Origin: JANLWK01 sp031364505
GTDB taxonomy: Bacteria > Eisenbacteria > RBG-16-71-46
Assembly (NCBI GenBank): GCA_031364505.1
Contig: JANLWK010000027.1
Location: 1-9,327 of the forward strand
DNA: 9,327 bases
Direction of reading: 5' to 3'
A program made the translations under genes and the position numbers. This document shows, in pieces, positions 1-5,867 of this stretch. Below the pieces are notes generated by a model that had not been told where the DNA came from, searched no databases, and worked only from the letters and a program-made list of their open reading frames with translations. Position 1 is the first letter of the stretch. Each line of letters begins with the position of its first letter.

Positions 1-303
1 TTCCTGCCCGTCGGCACCGGCACCGAAGGCGCCGCCTCCCAGGACCGTGGCACGATCTTCGAGCCCGACGCCGAGACCCTGTTCGCCGAGCTGTTGCCGC
101 GCTACGCGACGGCCAAGCTGTACGCGGCCATGGCCGACGCGCTGGCGTCCGAACACTCGGCGCGCATGGTCGCCATGGGCTCCGCGCGCAAGAACGCGGG
201 CGAGCTCGTCGACAGCCTGACCCTGACGCGCAACCGCATCCGCCAGGCCGCCATCACCCGCGAAATCGCGGAGCTGGTGGGCGGCGCCGAAGCCTTGAAG
301 TAG
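1..303 (+). CDS. atpG: F1Fo ATP synthase gamma subunit, C-terminal part (5' end outside window)
   Basis: The reading frame is open from base 1 to a TAG at 301-303 and encodes the last 100 residues of the rotor-shaft subunit of the cytoplasmic F1 sector. The end of the protein (NRIRQAAITREIAELVGGA, followed by EALK) is the conserved C-terminal helix of gamma, which together with the N-terminal helix forms the coiled coil inside the alpha3beta3 ring. The preceding segment LASEHSARMVAMGSARKNAG also matches the family. An internal TTG at 94 and the ATGs are not starts, since the homology begins before them. It is followed after 75 bp by atpD, the normal atpG-atpD-atpC order. The N-terminal roughly two thirds lies upstream of the window. 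Confidence 0.96.
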   Translation, partial: FLPVGTGTEGAASQDRGTIFEPDAETLFAELLPRYATAKLYAAMADALASEHSARMVAMGSARKNAGELVDSLTLTRNRIRQAAITREIAELVGGAEALK

Positions 304-365
304 ATCGACCCGCCGCGGTCCGCGCTGACCACGCCGTGCGTGGTGTGCGGGCCGAATGACGATAC

Positions 366-372
366 GAAGGAG
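366..372 (+). promoter_or_regulatory. Ribosome binding site fixing the atpD start
   Basis: GAAGGAG lies 6 bases before the ATG at 379. It supports that ATG over a GTG 39 bases upstream in the same frame, which would add 13 residues without family similarity and has no comparable ribosome binding site. Confidence 0.8.
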
Positions 373-378
373 CCTCTG

Positions 379-1782
379 ATGAGCGTTGGGAAAGTGGTTC
401 AGGTCATCGGTCCGACGGTGGACGTCGCCTTCGAGCCGAAGCAGCTGCCGAAGATCTACAACGCGATCCTGATCGAGGACAAGGCGCGCGACATCAAGCT
501 GACGGTCGAGGTCGCCCTGCACGTCGGCGACAACGTCGTCCGCTGCATCGCCATGGACTCGACCGACGGTCTCGTGCGCGGCATGGCCGCGACCGACACG
601 GGCGCTCCGATCTCGGTGCCCGTCGGCGAGGAATGCCTCGGGCGGATCTTCAACCTCGTCGGCGACACGATCGACGGCAAGGGACCGGTCAAGACCGCGA
701 AGAAGATGCCGATCCACCGCGCCTCGCCGGCTTTCGACGAGCAGGAGACCGAGAAGCAGCTGTTCGAGACCGGCATCAAGGTCGTCGACCTGCTCGCGCC
801 CTACCAGCGCGGCGGCAAGGTCGGGCTCTTCGGCGGCGCCGGCGTCGGCAAGACGGTGCTCATCCAGGAGCTGATCCGGAACATCGCCACGCAGCACGGC
901 GGCTTCTCGGTGTTCGCCGGCGTCGGCGAGCGCACGCGCGAAGGCAACGACCTCTATCGTGAAATGACGGAATCAGGCGTCATCGCGAAGACCGTGATGG
1001 TGTTCGGCCAGATGAACGAGCCGCCGGGCGCGCGCCTGCGCGTCGGCCTCACGGGCGTGACGATGGCCGAGTACTTCCGCGACGAGCAGGGCAAGGACGT
1101 GCTGTTCTTCGTCGACAACATCTTCCGCTTCACCCAGGCCGGCTCCGAAGTGTCGGCGCTCCTCGGCCGCATGCCGAGCGCCGTGGGTTACCAGCCCACG
1201 CTCGCCACCGAGATGGGCGCGCTCCAGGAGCGCATCACGACGACGAAGAAGGGCTCGATCACCTCGGTGCAGGCGATCTACGTGCCGGCTGACGACTTGT
1301 CGGATCCCGCGCCGGCCACGGCGTTCTCGCATCTCGACGCCACGACCGTGCTCGAGCGCTCGATCGCCGAGCTGGGCATCTATCCCGCCGTCGACCCGCT
1401 CGCCTCGACGAGCCGCATCCTCGACCCGCAGATCGTGGGCGACGAGCACTACGCCGTCGCGCGCACGGTGCAGCGAATCCTGCAGCGCTACAAGGATCTC
1501 CAGGACATCATCGCGATCCTCGGCATGGACGAGCTGTCGGAAGACGACAAGATCACCGTGTCGCGCGCGCGCAAGATCCAGCGCTTCCTGTCGCAGCCGT
1601 TCTTCGTCGCCGAGGCGTTCACCGGCACGCCGGGCAAGTACGTGAAGCTCGAGGACACGATCAAGGGCTTCAAGATGATCGTGAACGGCGAGCTGGACGA
1701 GCTGCCCGAGCAGGCGTTCTACATGCGCGGCGGCATCGACGAGGCGCAGGCCGCGGCCGAGAAGATGGCGGCGACCGTCTAG
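379..1782 (+). CDS. atpD: F1Fo ATP synthase beta subunit (EC 7.1.2.2)
   Basis: This is the catalytic subunit of the F1 head, making ATP from ADP and phosphate, or hydrolysing it in reverse. The 467-residue length is normal for the family. The N-terminal beta-barrel begins MSVGKVVQVIGPTVDVAF. The P-loop GGAGVGKT is at residues 152-159. The catalytic glutamate lies in GERTREGNDLY (about E184). The Walker B region is VLFFVDNIFRF. The alpha/beta signature PAVDPLASTS is present, and the DELSEDDK region (DELSEED in most homologues) is intact in the C-terminal domain. All catalytic motifs are present, so the protein should be active. The start is the ATG at 379, chosen from its GAAGGAG ribosome binding site and from homology. 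Its TAG is separated from the atpC ATG by a single base, implying translational coupling. Confidence 0.98.
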   Translation: MSVGKVVQVIGPTVDVAFEPKQLPKIYNAILIEDKARDIKLTVEVALHVGDNVVRCIAMDSTDGLVRGMAATDTGAPISVPVGEECLGRIFNLVGDTIDGKGPVKTAKKMPIHRASPAFDEQETEKQLFETGIKVVDLLAPYQRGGKVGLFGGAGVGKTVLIQELIRNIATQHGGFSVFAGVGERTREGNDLYREMTESGVIAKTVMVFGQMNEPPGARLRVGLTGVTMAEYFRDEQGKDVLFFVDNIFRFTQAGSEVSALLGRMPSAVGYQPTLATEMGALQERITTTKKGSITSVQAIYVPADDLSDPAPATAFSHLDATTVLERSIAELGIYPAVDPLASTSRILDPQIVGDEHYAVARTVQRILQRYKDLQDIIAILGMDELSEDDKITVSRARKIQRFLSQPFFVAEAFTGTPGKYVKLEDTIKGFKMIVNGELDELPEQAFYMRGGIDEAQAAAEKMAATV

Positions 1783-1783
1783 C

Positions 1784-2056
1784 ATGCCGGCCACCTTCAG
1801 CCTCTCCGTGCTGACGCCCGAACGTTCGGTGTTCGAGGGCGTCGTCGAGTACGTCCAGGTGCCCGGCACCGAGGGCTACCTCGGCGTCCTCGCGAACCAC
1901 GCGGCCCTCGTGACGAGCATGAAGCCCGGCACGCTCACCGTCCGCCGCGACGGCGGCGAAGTCTCGACGTTCGGCGTCACCGGCGGATTTTTCGAGGTGA
2001 GCCACAACCAGGCGACGGTGCTCGCGGACGCGGTCAACGAAGTTGCTAAAGCATAG
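1784..2056 (+). CDS. atpC: F1Fo ATP synthase epsilon subunit, short form lacking the C-terminal helical domain
   Basis: Epsilon sits at the foot of the gamma shaft, couples F1 to the c-ring and, in long forms, inhibits ATP hydrolysis through two C-terminal helices. This ORF encodes 90 residues. The N-terminal ten-stranded beta-sandwich is present and typical: LSVLTPERSVFEG, the region VQVPGTEGYLGVLANHAALV, and VTGGFFEVSHNQATVLAD. The protein ends at VNEVAKA, just where most bacteria continue into the two-helix hairpin (usual total about 130-140 residues). Short epsilons occur naturally in some phyla, for example Chlorobi and Bacteroidetes, so this may be native. However, the last four sense codons (GTT GCT AAA GCA) are unlike the GC-ending codons before them, and foreign-looking AT-rich DNA follows at once. 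Truncation by an insertion is therefore a real alternative. There is no strong ribosome binding site; translation is probably coupled to atpD, one base upstream. Confidence 0.93.
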   Translation: MPATFSLSVLTPERSVFEGVVEYVQVPGTEGYLGVLANHAALVTSMKPGTLTVRRDGGEVSTFGVTGGFFEVSHNQATVLADAVNEVAKA

Positions 2057-2081
2057 CCGGACTGTCAGATAGCTAACACGT

Positions 2082-2120
2082 GCCCGCTTGGCTTGAAGAC
2101 GAGCTAAGCGGGCTTATTCG
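2082..2120 (+). terminator. Rho-independent terminator after the ATP synthase operon
   Basis: An 11-bp stem GCCCGCTTGGC (2082-2092) / GCTAAGCGGGC (2103-2113) contains one G-U pair and closes a 10-base loop. It is followed by the T-rich run TTATTCGTTAATT. It starts 25 bases after the atpC stop and is the expected end of the atp transcript. The stem is less GC-rich than the surrounding genome, and the T-rich tail lies in the AT-rich block, so it may have arrived with the downstream island. Confidence 0.8.
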
Positions 2121-2171
2121 TTAATTACGTTAATTACTATTTTCTTGTAATTAGGCAAATATAGGAATAAC
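2114..2171 (+). promoter_or_regulatory. AT-rich leader, presumed promoter region of the AAA ATPase gene
   Basis: This is by far the most AT-rich stretch of the window, in contrast to its GC-rich surroundings. It sits directly upstream of an island gene and after a terminator, so the gene needs its own promoter. TACTAT (2135-2140) and AATATA (2157-2162) are possible -10 elements, but no convincing -35 box at 16-18 bp was found. AGGA at 2163-2166 is a plausible ribosome binding site, 5 bases before a TTG at 2172. Promoter activity is inferred from composition and position only. Confidence 0.35.
2119..2136. repeat. Tandem 9-bp direct repeat CGTTAATTA x2
   Basis: Two perfect head-to-tail copies of CGTTAATTA occupy 2119-2127 and 2128-2136. 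A third, partial match, TAATTA, lies at 2148-2153. Each core TAATTA is palindromic. The repeats lie between the atp terminator and the AAA ATPase gene. They could be an operator for a DNA-binding protein or part of the ATPase gene's promoter. They are short and AT-only in the core, so chance is not excluded. Confidence 0.6.
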
Positions 2172-3371
2172 TTGCTTCAAATGGACCCGGTACGAAATCC
2201 CTTTGCCCCTGGCGCCGGCACTCGTCCTCCGGAGCTCGCCGGCCGAGACGAACTTCTTGAGCAAGTCCGAATCGCAATTCATCGGATTCGATTGGGACGC
2301 CCCTCGAAGAGCATCTTGATGGTGGGCCTTCGCGGCGTGGGCAAGACAGTCCTCCTCGATAGGATGTGCGAGGACGCACGCAGTGCAGACATCCAAGTAG
2401 TGCGGTTGGAAGCGCCAGAAGGCAGATCGCTCCCCGCGCTCTTGGCGCCGCAGGTCCGGCTCGTGCTCTTGAAATTGAGCCGGAAGGAACAGGCTGGACA
2501 ACTCGCTGAGCGGGGACTGCGAGCACTGGCCGGTTTCGCCAAGAGTCTCAAGGTCAAGTACAAGGACATCGAGGTCGGGCTTGACCGCAAGCCCGAGGCT
2601 GGGCTTGCGGACAATGGCGACCTTGAGCAGGACCTTCCCGCGCTGCTCGAAGCAGTGGGGGAGGCAGCGCGGGCCGCCGGGACGGCTGTCGTCCTTTTCG
2701 TGGACGAACTTCAGTATGTTCCCGAGGAACAGCTTGCCGTTCTAATCGCCGCGCTTCACCTTTGCGCTCAACGCCAGCTTCCGCTCACGATGGTGGGTGC
2801 GGGTCTGCCGCAGTTGCGCGGGCAAACCGGGAAGGCCAAGTCGTACGCTGAGCGGCTATTCGATTTTCCGGAGGTCGGTCCGCTGAGCGAGTCGGCCGCC
2901 CGTCAGGCCATCGAGAAACCCATCCTCAACGAGGGTGCGGAGATTGAGGGGCCCGCAATCGCCCAAATCATCTCCAAGACTCATGGCTACCCGTACTTTC
3001 TTCAAGAGTGGGGCAAGCACGCTTGGGAAGCGGCCAAAGCATCGCCCATTACGAGGGGTGACGTCACCGTCGCGTCGAATACGGCCCTTGCCGCGCTCGA
3101 CGCGAGCTTCTTTCACGTTCGATTCGACCGCCTCACACCACTAGAAAAGCGGTACCTGAGAGCAATGGCAGACCTGGGGCCAGGGCCGCATCGGTCTGGA
3201 GACATCGCTGAACGGCTGGAACGCAACGTCACGTCACTGGGGCCTACGAGAAACAAGCTCATCGCCAAGGGGATGATCTGGAGTCCCGCCCATGGGGATA
3301 CGGCGTTCACCGTGCCCCTATTCGACCAATACCTAAAGCGCATCATGCCCGGGAGTGACTGGCGCGAGTGA
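2172..3371 (+). CDS. Orc1/Cdc6-like AAA ATPase with C-terminal winged helix (accessory island)
   Basis: This gene encodes a 399-residue cytoplasmic P-loop ATPase of the AAA_16/Orc-like group. It opens with the family pattern NPFAPGAGTRPPELAGRDEL. The Walker A motif GLRGVGKT is at residues 52-59 and the Walker B LFVDE at 175-179. A sensor-1-like stretch LTMVGAGLPQL is at 205-215. A lid region follows with HGYPYFLQEWG (about 271-281). The last 70-80 residues (LTPLEKRYLRAM to LFDQYLKR) look like a winged-helix DNA-binding domain. ATPase motifs appear intact. The TTG at 2172 has AGGA 5 bases upstream; the ATG at 2181 is the alternative start and removes three residues. Base composition and codon use are less GC-rich than in the atp genes, consistent with transfer. 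The 3' end overlaps a helicase gene remnant by 17 bases, suggesting an original operon. The precise role is unknown; a helper ATPase in a restriction or defence module is an inference from context. Confidence 0.85.
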   Translation: MLQMDPVRNPFAPGAGTRPPELAGRDELLEQVRIAIHRIRLGRPSKSILMVGLRGVGKTVLLDRMCEDARSADIQVVRLEAPEGRSLPALLAPQVRLVLLKLSRKEQAGQLAERGLRALAGFAKSLKVKYKDIEVGLDRKPEAGLADNGDLEQDLPALLEAVGEAARAAGTAVVLFVDELQYVPEEQLAVLIAALHLCAQRQLPLTMVGAGLPQLRGQTGKAKSYAERLFDFPEVGPLSESAARQAIEKPILNEGAEIEGPAIAQIISKTHGYPYFLQEWGKHAWEAAKASPITRGDVTVASNTALAALDASFFHVRFDRLTPLEKRYLRAMADLGPGPHRSGDIAERLERNVTSLGPTRNKLIAKGMIWSPAHGDTAFTVPLFDQYLKRIMPGSDWRE

Positions 3372-3483
3372 CCCATCGTCGAGACCCCCGATAACCATCA
3401 CCGACTATCACGCCAAATACCTGGCCCACGATCTGACGCTCCGGCATCCGCGACGGTGGCGCGGGCCTGGCCGAGGACAATGA
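3355..3483 (+). pseudogene. N-terminal stub of a SNF2/DEAD-type helicase
   Basis: A frame opening at GTG 3355, inside the 3' end of the ATPase gene, encodes 42 residues and stops at TGA 3481-3483. Residues 13-30, ITITDYHAKYLAHDLTLR, closely resemble the extreme N-terminus, as I recall it, of large SNF2-related helicases found in restriction/defence islands, which begin with an ITDYHAKYFAHELTRR-like sequence. All helicase motifs that should follow, including the P-loop, are missing. After LTLR the frame loses similarity. A +1 frame reads DGGAGLAEDNEAF and might be a few more native residues after a frameshift. I read this as a relic left by a large deletion. The 17-base overlap with the ATPase gene suggests the two were translationally coupled. 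The GTG start has only a weak GGGA immediately upstream. Confidence 0.65.
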
Positions 3484-3737
3484 GGCATTCGAGGAGCACG
3501 ATCGTCCCCCTGCGCCGACTTTCGCCTACCCTTCGCAGGATCTATTACAAGATGGGTATCGAGCACCCGGAGTACGTCCCCGACTTCGTCGCGGAAGTGG
3601 ACGACGCAGTCATGATGCTCGAGGTGAAGGCGCGCAATGAACTCGACGATCCGACCGTGCTCGCCAAGCGTGACGCCGCGGAGCAATGGTGTCGGCACGC
3701 CACGGAATATTCGGTGAAGCATGGCGGGAAGGCGTAG
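3456..3737 (+). pseudogene. C-terminal nuclease fragment of a type III-like restriction protein (Res)
   Basis: The open frame here could give 93 residues, but family similarity starts only at about residue 29 (base 3540, RIYYKMGIEHPEYVPDF). It then runs through DDAVMMLEVKARNELDDPTV and AAEQWCRHATEYSVKHGGK. This is the C-terminal PD-(D/E)XK endonuclease domain of DEAD/DEAH-type Res proteins. The catalytic residues are preserved: D43 of PDF, and E56 and K58 of EVK. The whole translocase part (roughly 800-900 residues in intact relatives) is absent. So is the usual tail after GGK (typically a PW-Y-LIPHD type sequence), where the frame hits a TAG. The first 28 residues look like junk frame. No methyltransferase gene is near. 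It is probably a dead relic, although an expressed stand-alone nuclease piece cannot be excluded. Confidence 0.72.
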
Positions 3738-3773
3738 GCGCGACGCGGCGCGGGTCGAGCCGGGAGGTGGGCA

Positions 3774-4121
3774 GTGCCCAAGTTGCCGAAGACACCTGAG
3801 CAGCTTCGGGACACGCTCTTCAAGCTGTTCCCTCCTTTCCAGAAGCACTGCGCGTCTGACGTCGAGCCGGCCGATGGCGCGGCATTGACCCACCACTCCA
3901 TCCTCCAGGACTTCACGGTGTTCTTCGGGGCGGAGATCGAGGGGTTCTCCACCGACCAGCTCCGATCACTGGGGACCCTGGTCAGCGCGGCGGTGGAGGA
4001 ACCGGGGCCGCTCGAGAACGCATTCGGGACGTGCTTCCTCGAGCATCTACATCAGGTGCACGCGCTGAGGAGATTCAGGCCCTTCCTGTCGAAAGTGGCA
4101 CGGCAGAAGACGCACGCCTGA
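3774..4121 (+). CDS. Small uncharacterised protein, 115 aa
   Basis: The GTG at 3774 is preceded by GGGAGGTGG (3762-3770), with the GGAGG core 6 bases away, which is a strong start. The product is a soluble, mostly helical small protein with no signal peptide or membrane segment. It opens with KLPKTPEQLRDTLFKLFPPF, has a central HHSILQDFTVFFGAEIEGFS, a mid helix DQLRSLGTLVSAAVEEP, and a C-terminal part with GTCFLEHLHQV and RRFRPFLSKVARQ. The pattern resembles small orphan proteins of the DUF7674/immunity-like kind, but I recognise this only loosely and make no functional claim. It lies 36 bases after the Res fragment on the same strand and converges with the TPR gene 28 bases away. It may be an intact leftover of the island or an unrelated cargo gene. 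Confidence 0.7.
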   Translation: MPKLPKTPEQLRDTLFKLFPPFQKHCASDVEPADGAALTHHSILQDFTVFFGAEIEGFSTDQLRSLGTLVSAAVEEPGPLENAFGTCFLEHLHQVHALRRFRPFLSKVARQKTHA

Positions 4122-4149
4122 CCGTCGTGGTCGAGCAGGGGACGGGGCA

Positions 4150-5817
4150 TCACCGCCCCTCGATCTGTCGCAGCAGGGTCGCCGACTGCCGGTCGCGCGG
4201 GTCGAGCCGCAGCGCCTCGTGCAGGTCCTTGATGGCGCCGGCCTTGTCGCCCATCGAGCCGCGGGCAACGGCGCGGTTGAAGTAGTAGCTGGCGTGATTG
4301 GGTTCCATGGCGATCGCGCGGTCGAACATCCCCATCGCGCGGCCGGGGTTGCCCTTCGTGCCGAGTGCCACACCGAGCGCCTCGATCGCGCGGGGCTGGC
4401 GCGGATCGATGCGCAGCGACGTCTCGAGGTCACCGATGGCGGCGTCCAGGCGGCCTTGCTTGGCGTACCAGTTGCCACGGAGCCAGTAGGGCTGGGATGC
4501 ACCCGGGTAGCGCGCGATGACCGGCGTCCACAGCGACTGCGTATCGTGCCAGAACGCGATCTGCGCGTGGGTGAGCACGGCGCAGGCGATGCCGGCCGCC
4601 GTCGCGAGCGCGAGTGTCATCGCGCGCGTCGCGCCGCCACGCCGCGCGAGCGCCTCCGCGCCGATGCCGAGCATGAAGAACGGCCCGATCGACGACAGGT
4701 ACGCGTAGCGGTCGGCCATGATGACCTGGCCCACGGGCAGACCCTGCAGCACGAGCGCGACGGCGAGCGTGTAGAACATGACTCCGAAGAAGATGGCTGG
4801 ACGTCGGCGGCGCAGGATGAGTGCGGTGGTCACGATGACGATGGCGCAGGCGACGGAGCCGATGAACATCGGCGCCAACGGGCCGTTCATATCGGCGACG
4901 GAAGGATACGGATAGAACGCGGACAGGTGGATCGGCAGCGCGAGCTTGAACAGGTAGGCGCAGAAGCCGAAGGCGACGATCTCGACGTGCATGAGCGGCG
5001 TGATGTGGCCCGCGAGGCCCACGGCGGACGCGGGCTCGATGCGTGTGAGCAGGCCGCCGAGCGAGCCGCCGGCCTGCACGTCGAGCGCGATGGCGCCGAA
5101 CAGCACCGACGTCGCGAAAAACGCCGCCCACCACGCGAGCGGGATGCGGCGCGCGGTGGCGCGGAACCCCTTGCTCCCGGCTCCGCGCCAGTCCGCCAGC
5201 AGCAGCAGCGCGAGCGGGAACACGACCGCCATCGCCTTGGCGAGGCACGCGAGGACGAACAGCGCGTACGTCGTGACGAGCCAGCGGCGCGAGGCGCCGT
5301 CGAAGACGCGCAATCCGGCACAGCACGCCGCCAGGAACAGCGTGACGTAGAGCACGTCCTTCCGCTCGGCGACCCACGCGACGGACTCCACGTGCATCGG
5401 ATGCAGTCCGAACAGCAGTGCCGCGACTGCCGGGGCGATCCAGGAACGCCCCATGAGCAGCGCGCGAACGAATGCGAACACGAGCACGGTGGCCGCGACA
5501 TGCAGCGCCACGTTCGTCGCGATGAACGCGCTGGCCGAGCTCACGCCCGACACGGCGGCGTTCATCCACAGCGTGAGCATCGTGAGCGGGTGAAAATTGT
5601 TGGACACCACGGCCCGAAGCAGCTGGCCCATGTGCGCGAGCGTCGGCGAGAGGATCAGCGGATTCGCGGTGACGTAGGACGGGTCGTCCCAGTCGACGAA
5701 GTCGTTCGTGAGCGCCCGCGCGTACACGACCGCCGTGACGAGCGCGATCGCCGGCGCCGCGAACCACGTCCAGCGCGCCGCGCTGGCGGCCGTGCCGCCG
5801 CCGGCGGGCGCGCGCAC
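4150..5817 (-). CDS. Multi-span membrane protein of TMTC/GT-C glycosyltransferase type with C-terminal TPRs
   Basis: The protein has about 555 residues if it starts at the GTG 5817. It has an N-terminal membrane part with roughly 10-11 predicted spans, then a soluble tail. Family marks, numbered from that start: DFVDWDDPSYV at about 39-49 in the first extracytoplasmic loop (the usual place of the GT-C acidic motif); GLHPMHVESVAWVAERKDVL at about 137-156; ADRYAYLSSIG at about 368-378; and WHDTQSLWTPVIARYP at about 423-438. After that come three TPR-like units (about 443-552), ending LHEALRLDPRDRQSATLLRQI. Eukaryotic TMTC1-4 are ER O-mannosyltransferases; bacterial members are mostly uncharacterised, so transfer of a lipid-linked sugar is inference. 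The frame stays open upstream into the cytochrome gene, where it is antisense-biased sequence of the neighbour's frame. The GTG is the first plausible start after that gene's stop, 50 bases downstream, but its ribosome binding site (a GGGGGG run) is weak. It is last in the minus-strand cluster. Confidence 0.85.
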   Translation of the reverse strand: MRAPAGGGTAASAARWTWFAAPAIALVTAVVYARALTNDFVDWDDPSYVTANPLILSPTLAHMGQLLRAVVSNNFHPLTMLTLWMNAAVSGVSSASAFIATNVALHVAATVLVFAFVRALLMGRSWIAPAVAALLFGLHPMHVESVAWVAERKDVLYVTLFLAACCAGLRVFDGASRRWLVTTYALFVLACLAKAMAVVFPLALLLLADWRGAGSKGFRATARRIPLAWWAAFFATSVLFGAIALDVQAGGSLGGLLTRIEPASAVGLAGHITPLMHVEIVAFGFCAYLFKLALPIHLSAFYPYPSVADMNGPLAPMFIGSVACAIVIVTTALILRRRRPAIFFGVMFYTLAVALVLQGLPVGQVIMADRYAYLSSIGPFFMLGIGAEALARRGGATRAMTLALATAAGIACAVLTHAQIAFWHDTQSLWTPVIARYPGASQPYWLRGNWYAKQGRLDAAIGDLETSLRIDPRQPRAIEALGVALGTKGNPGRAMGMFDRAIAMEPNHASYYFNRAVARGSMGDKAGAIKDLHEALRLDPRDRQSATLLRQIEGR

Positions 5818-5867
5818 GCGCCCCCCGGCGACCCCGGCTCCGGCGCCTCGTACAACTCGGCGAGCGG

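Noticed and set aside
340..378. Upstream GTG start for atpD giving a 480-aa protein
   Set aside because: The extra 13 residues have no family similarity, and the ATG at 379 has a well-placed GAAGGAG site.
973..1869. Minus-strand open frame of 298 codons across atpD/atpC
   Set aside because: Antisense of conserved ATP synthase genes with Arg/His/Leu-biased composition; no independent evidence.
2040..4150. Attachment-site direct repeats bounding the island
   Set aside because: I compared the end of atpC and the post-terminator region with the sequence around 3740-4150 by eye and found no convincing shared repeat; no integrase, transposase or tRNA gene is present in the window either.
4144..4159. 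GGGGC-ATCACC-GCCCC hairpin as a terminator between the convergent genes
   Set aside because: The stem is only 5 bp, overlaps the TPR gene's stop codon and lacks a T-run on either strand; too weak to call.
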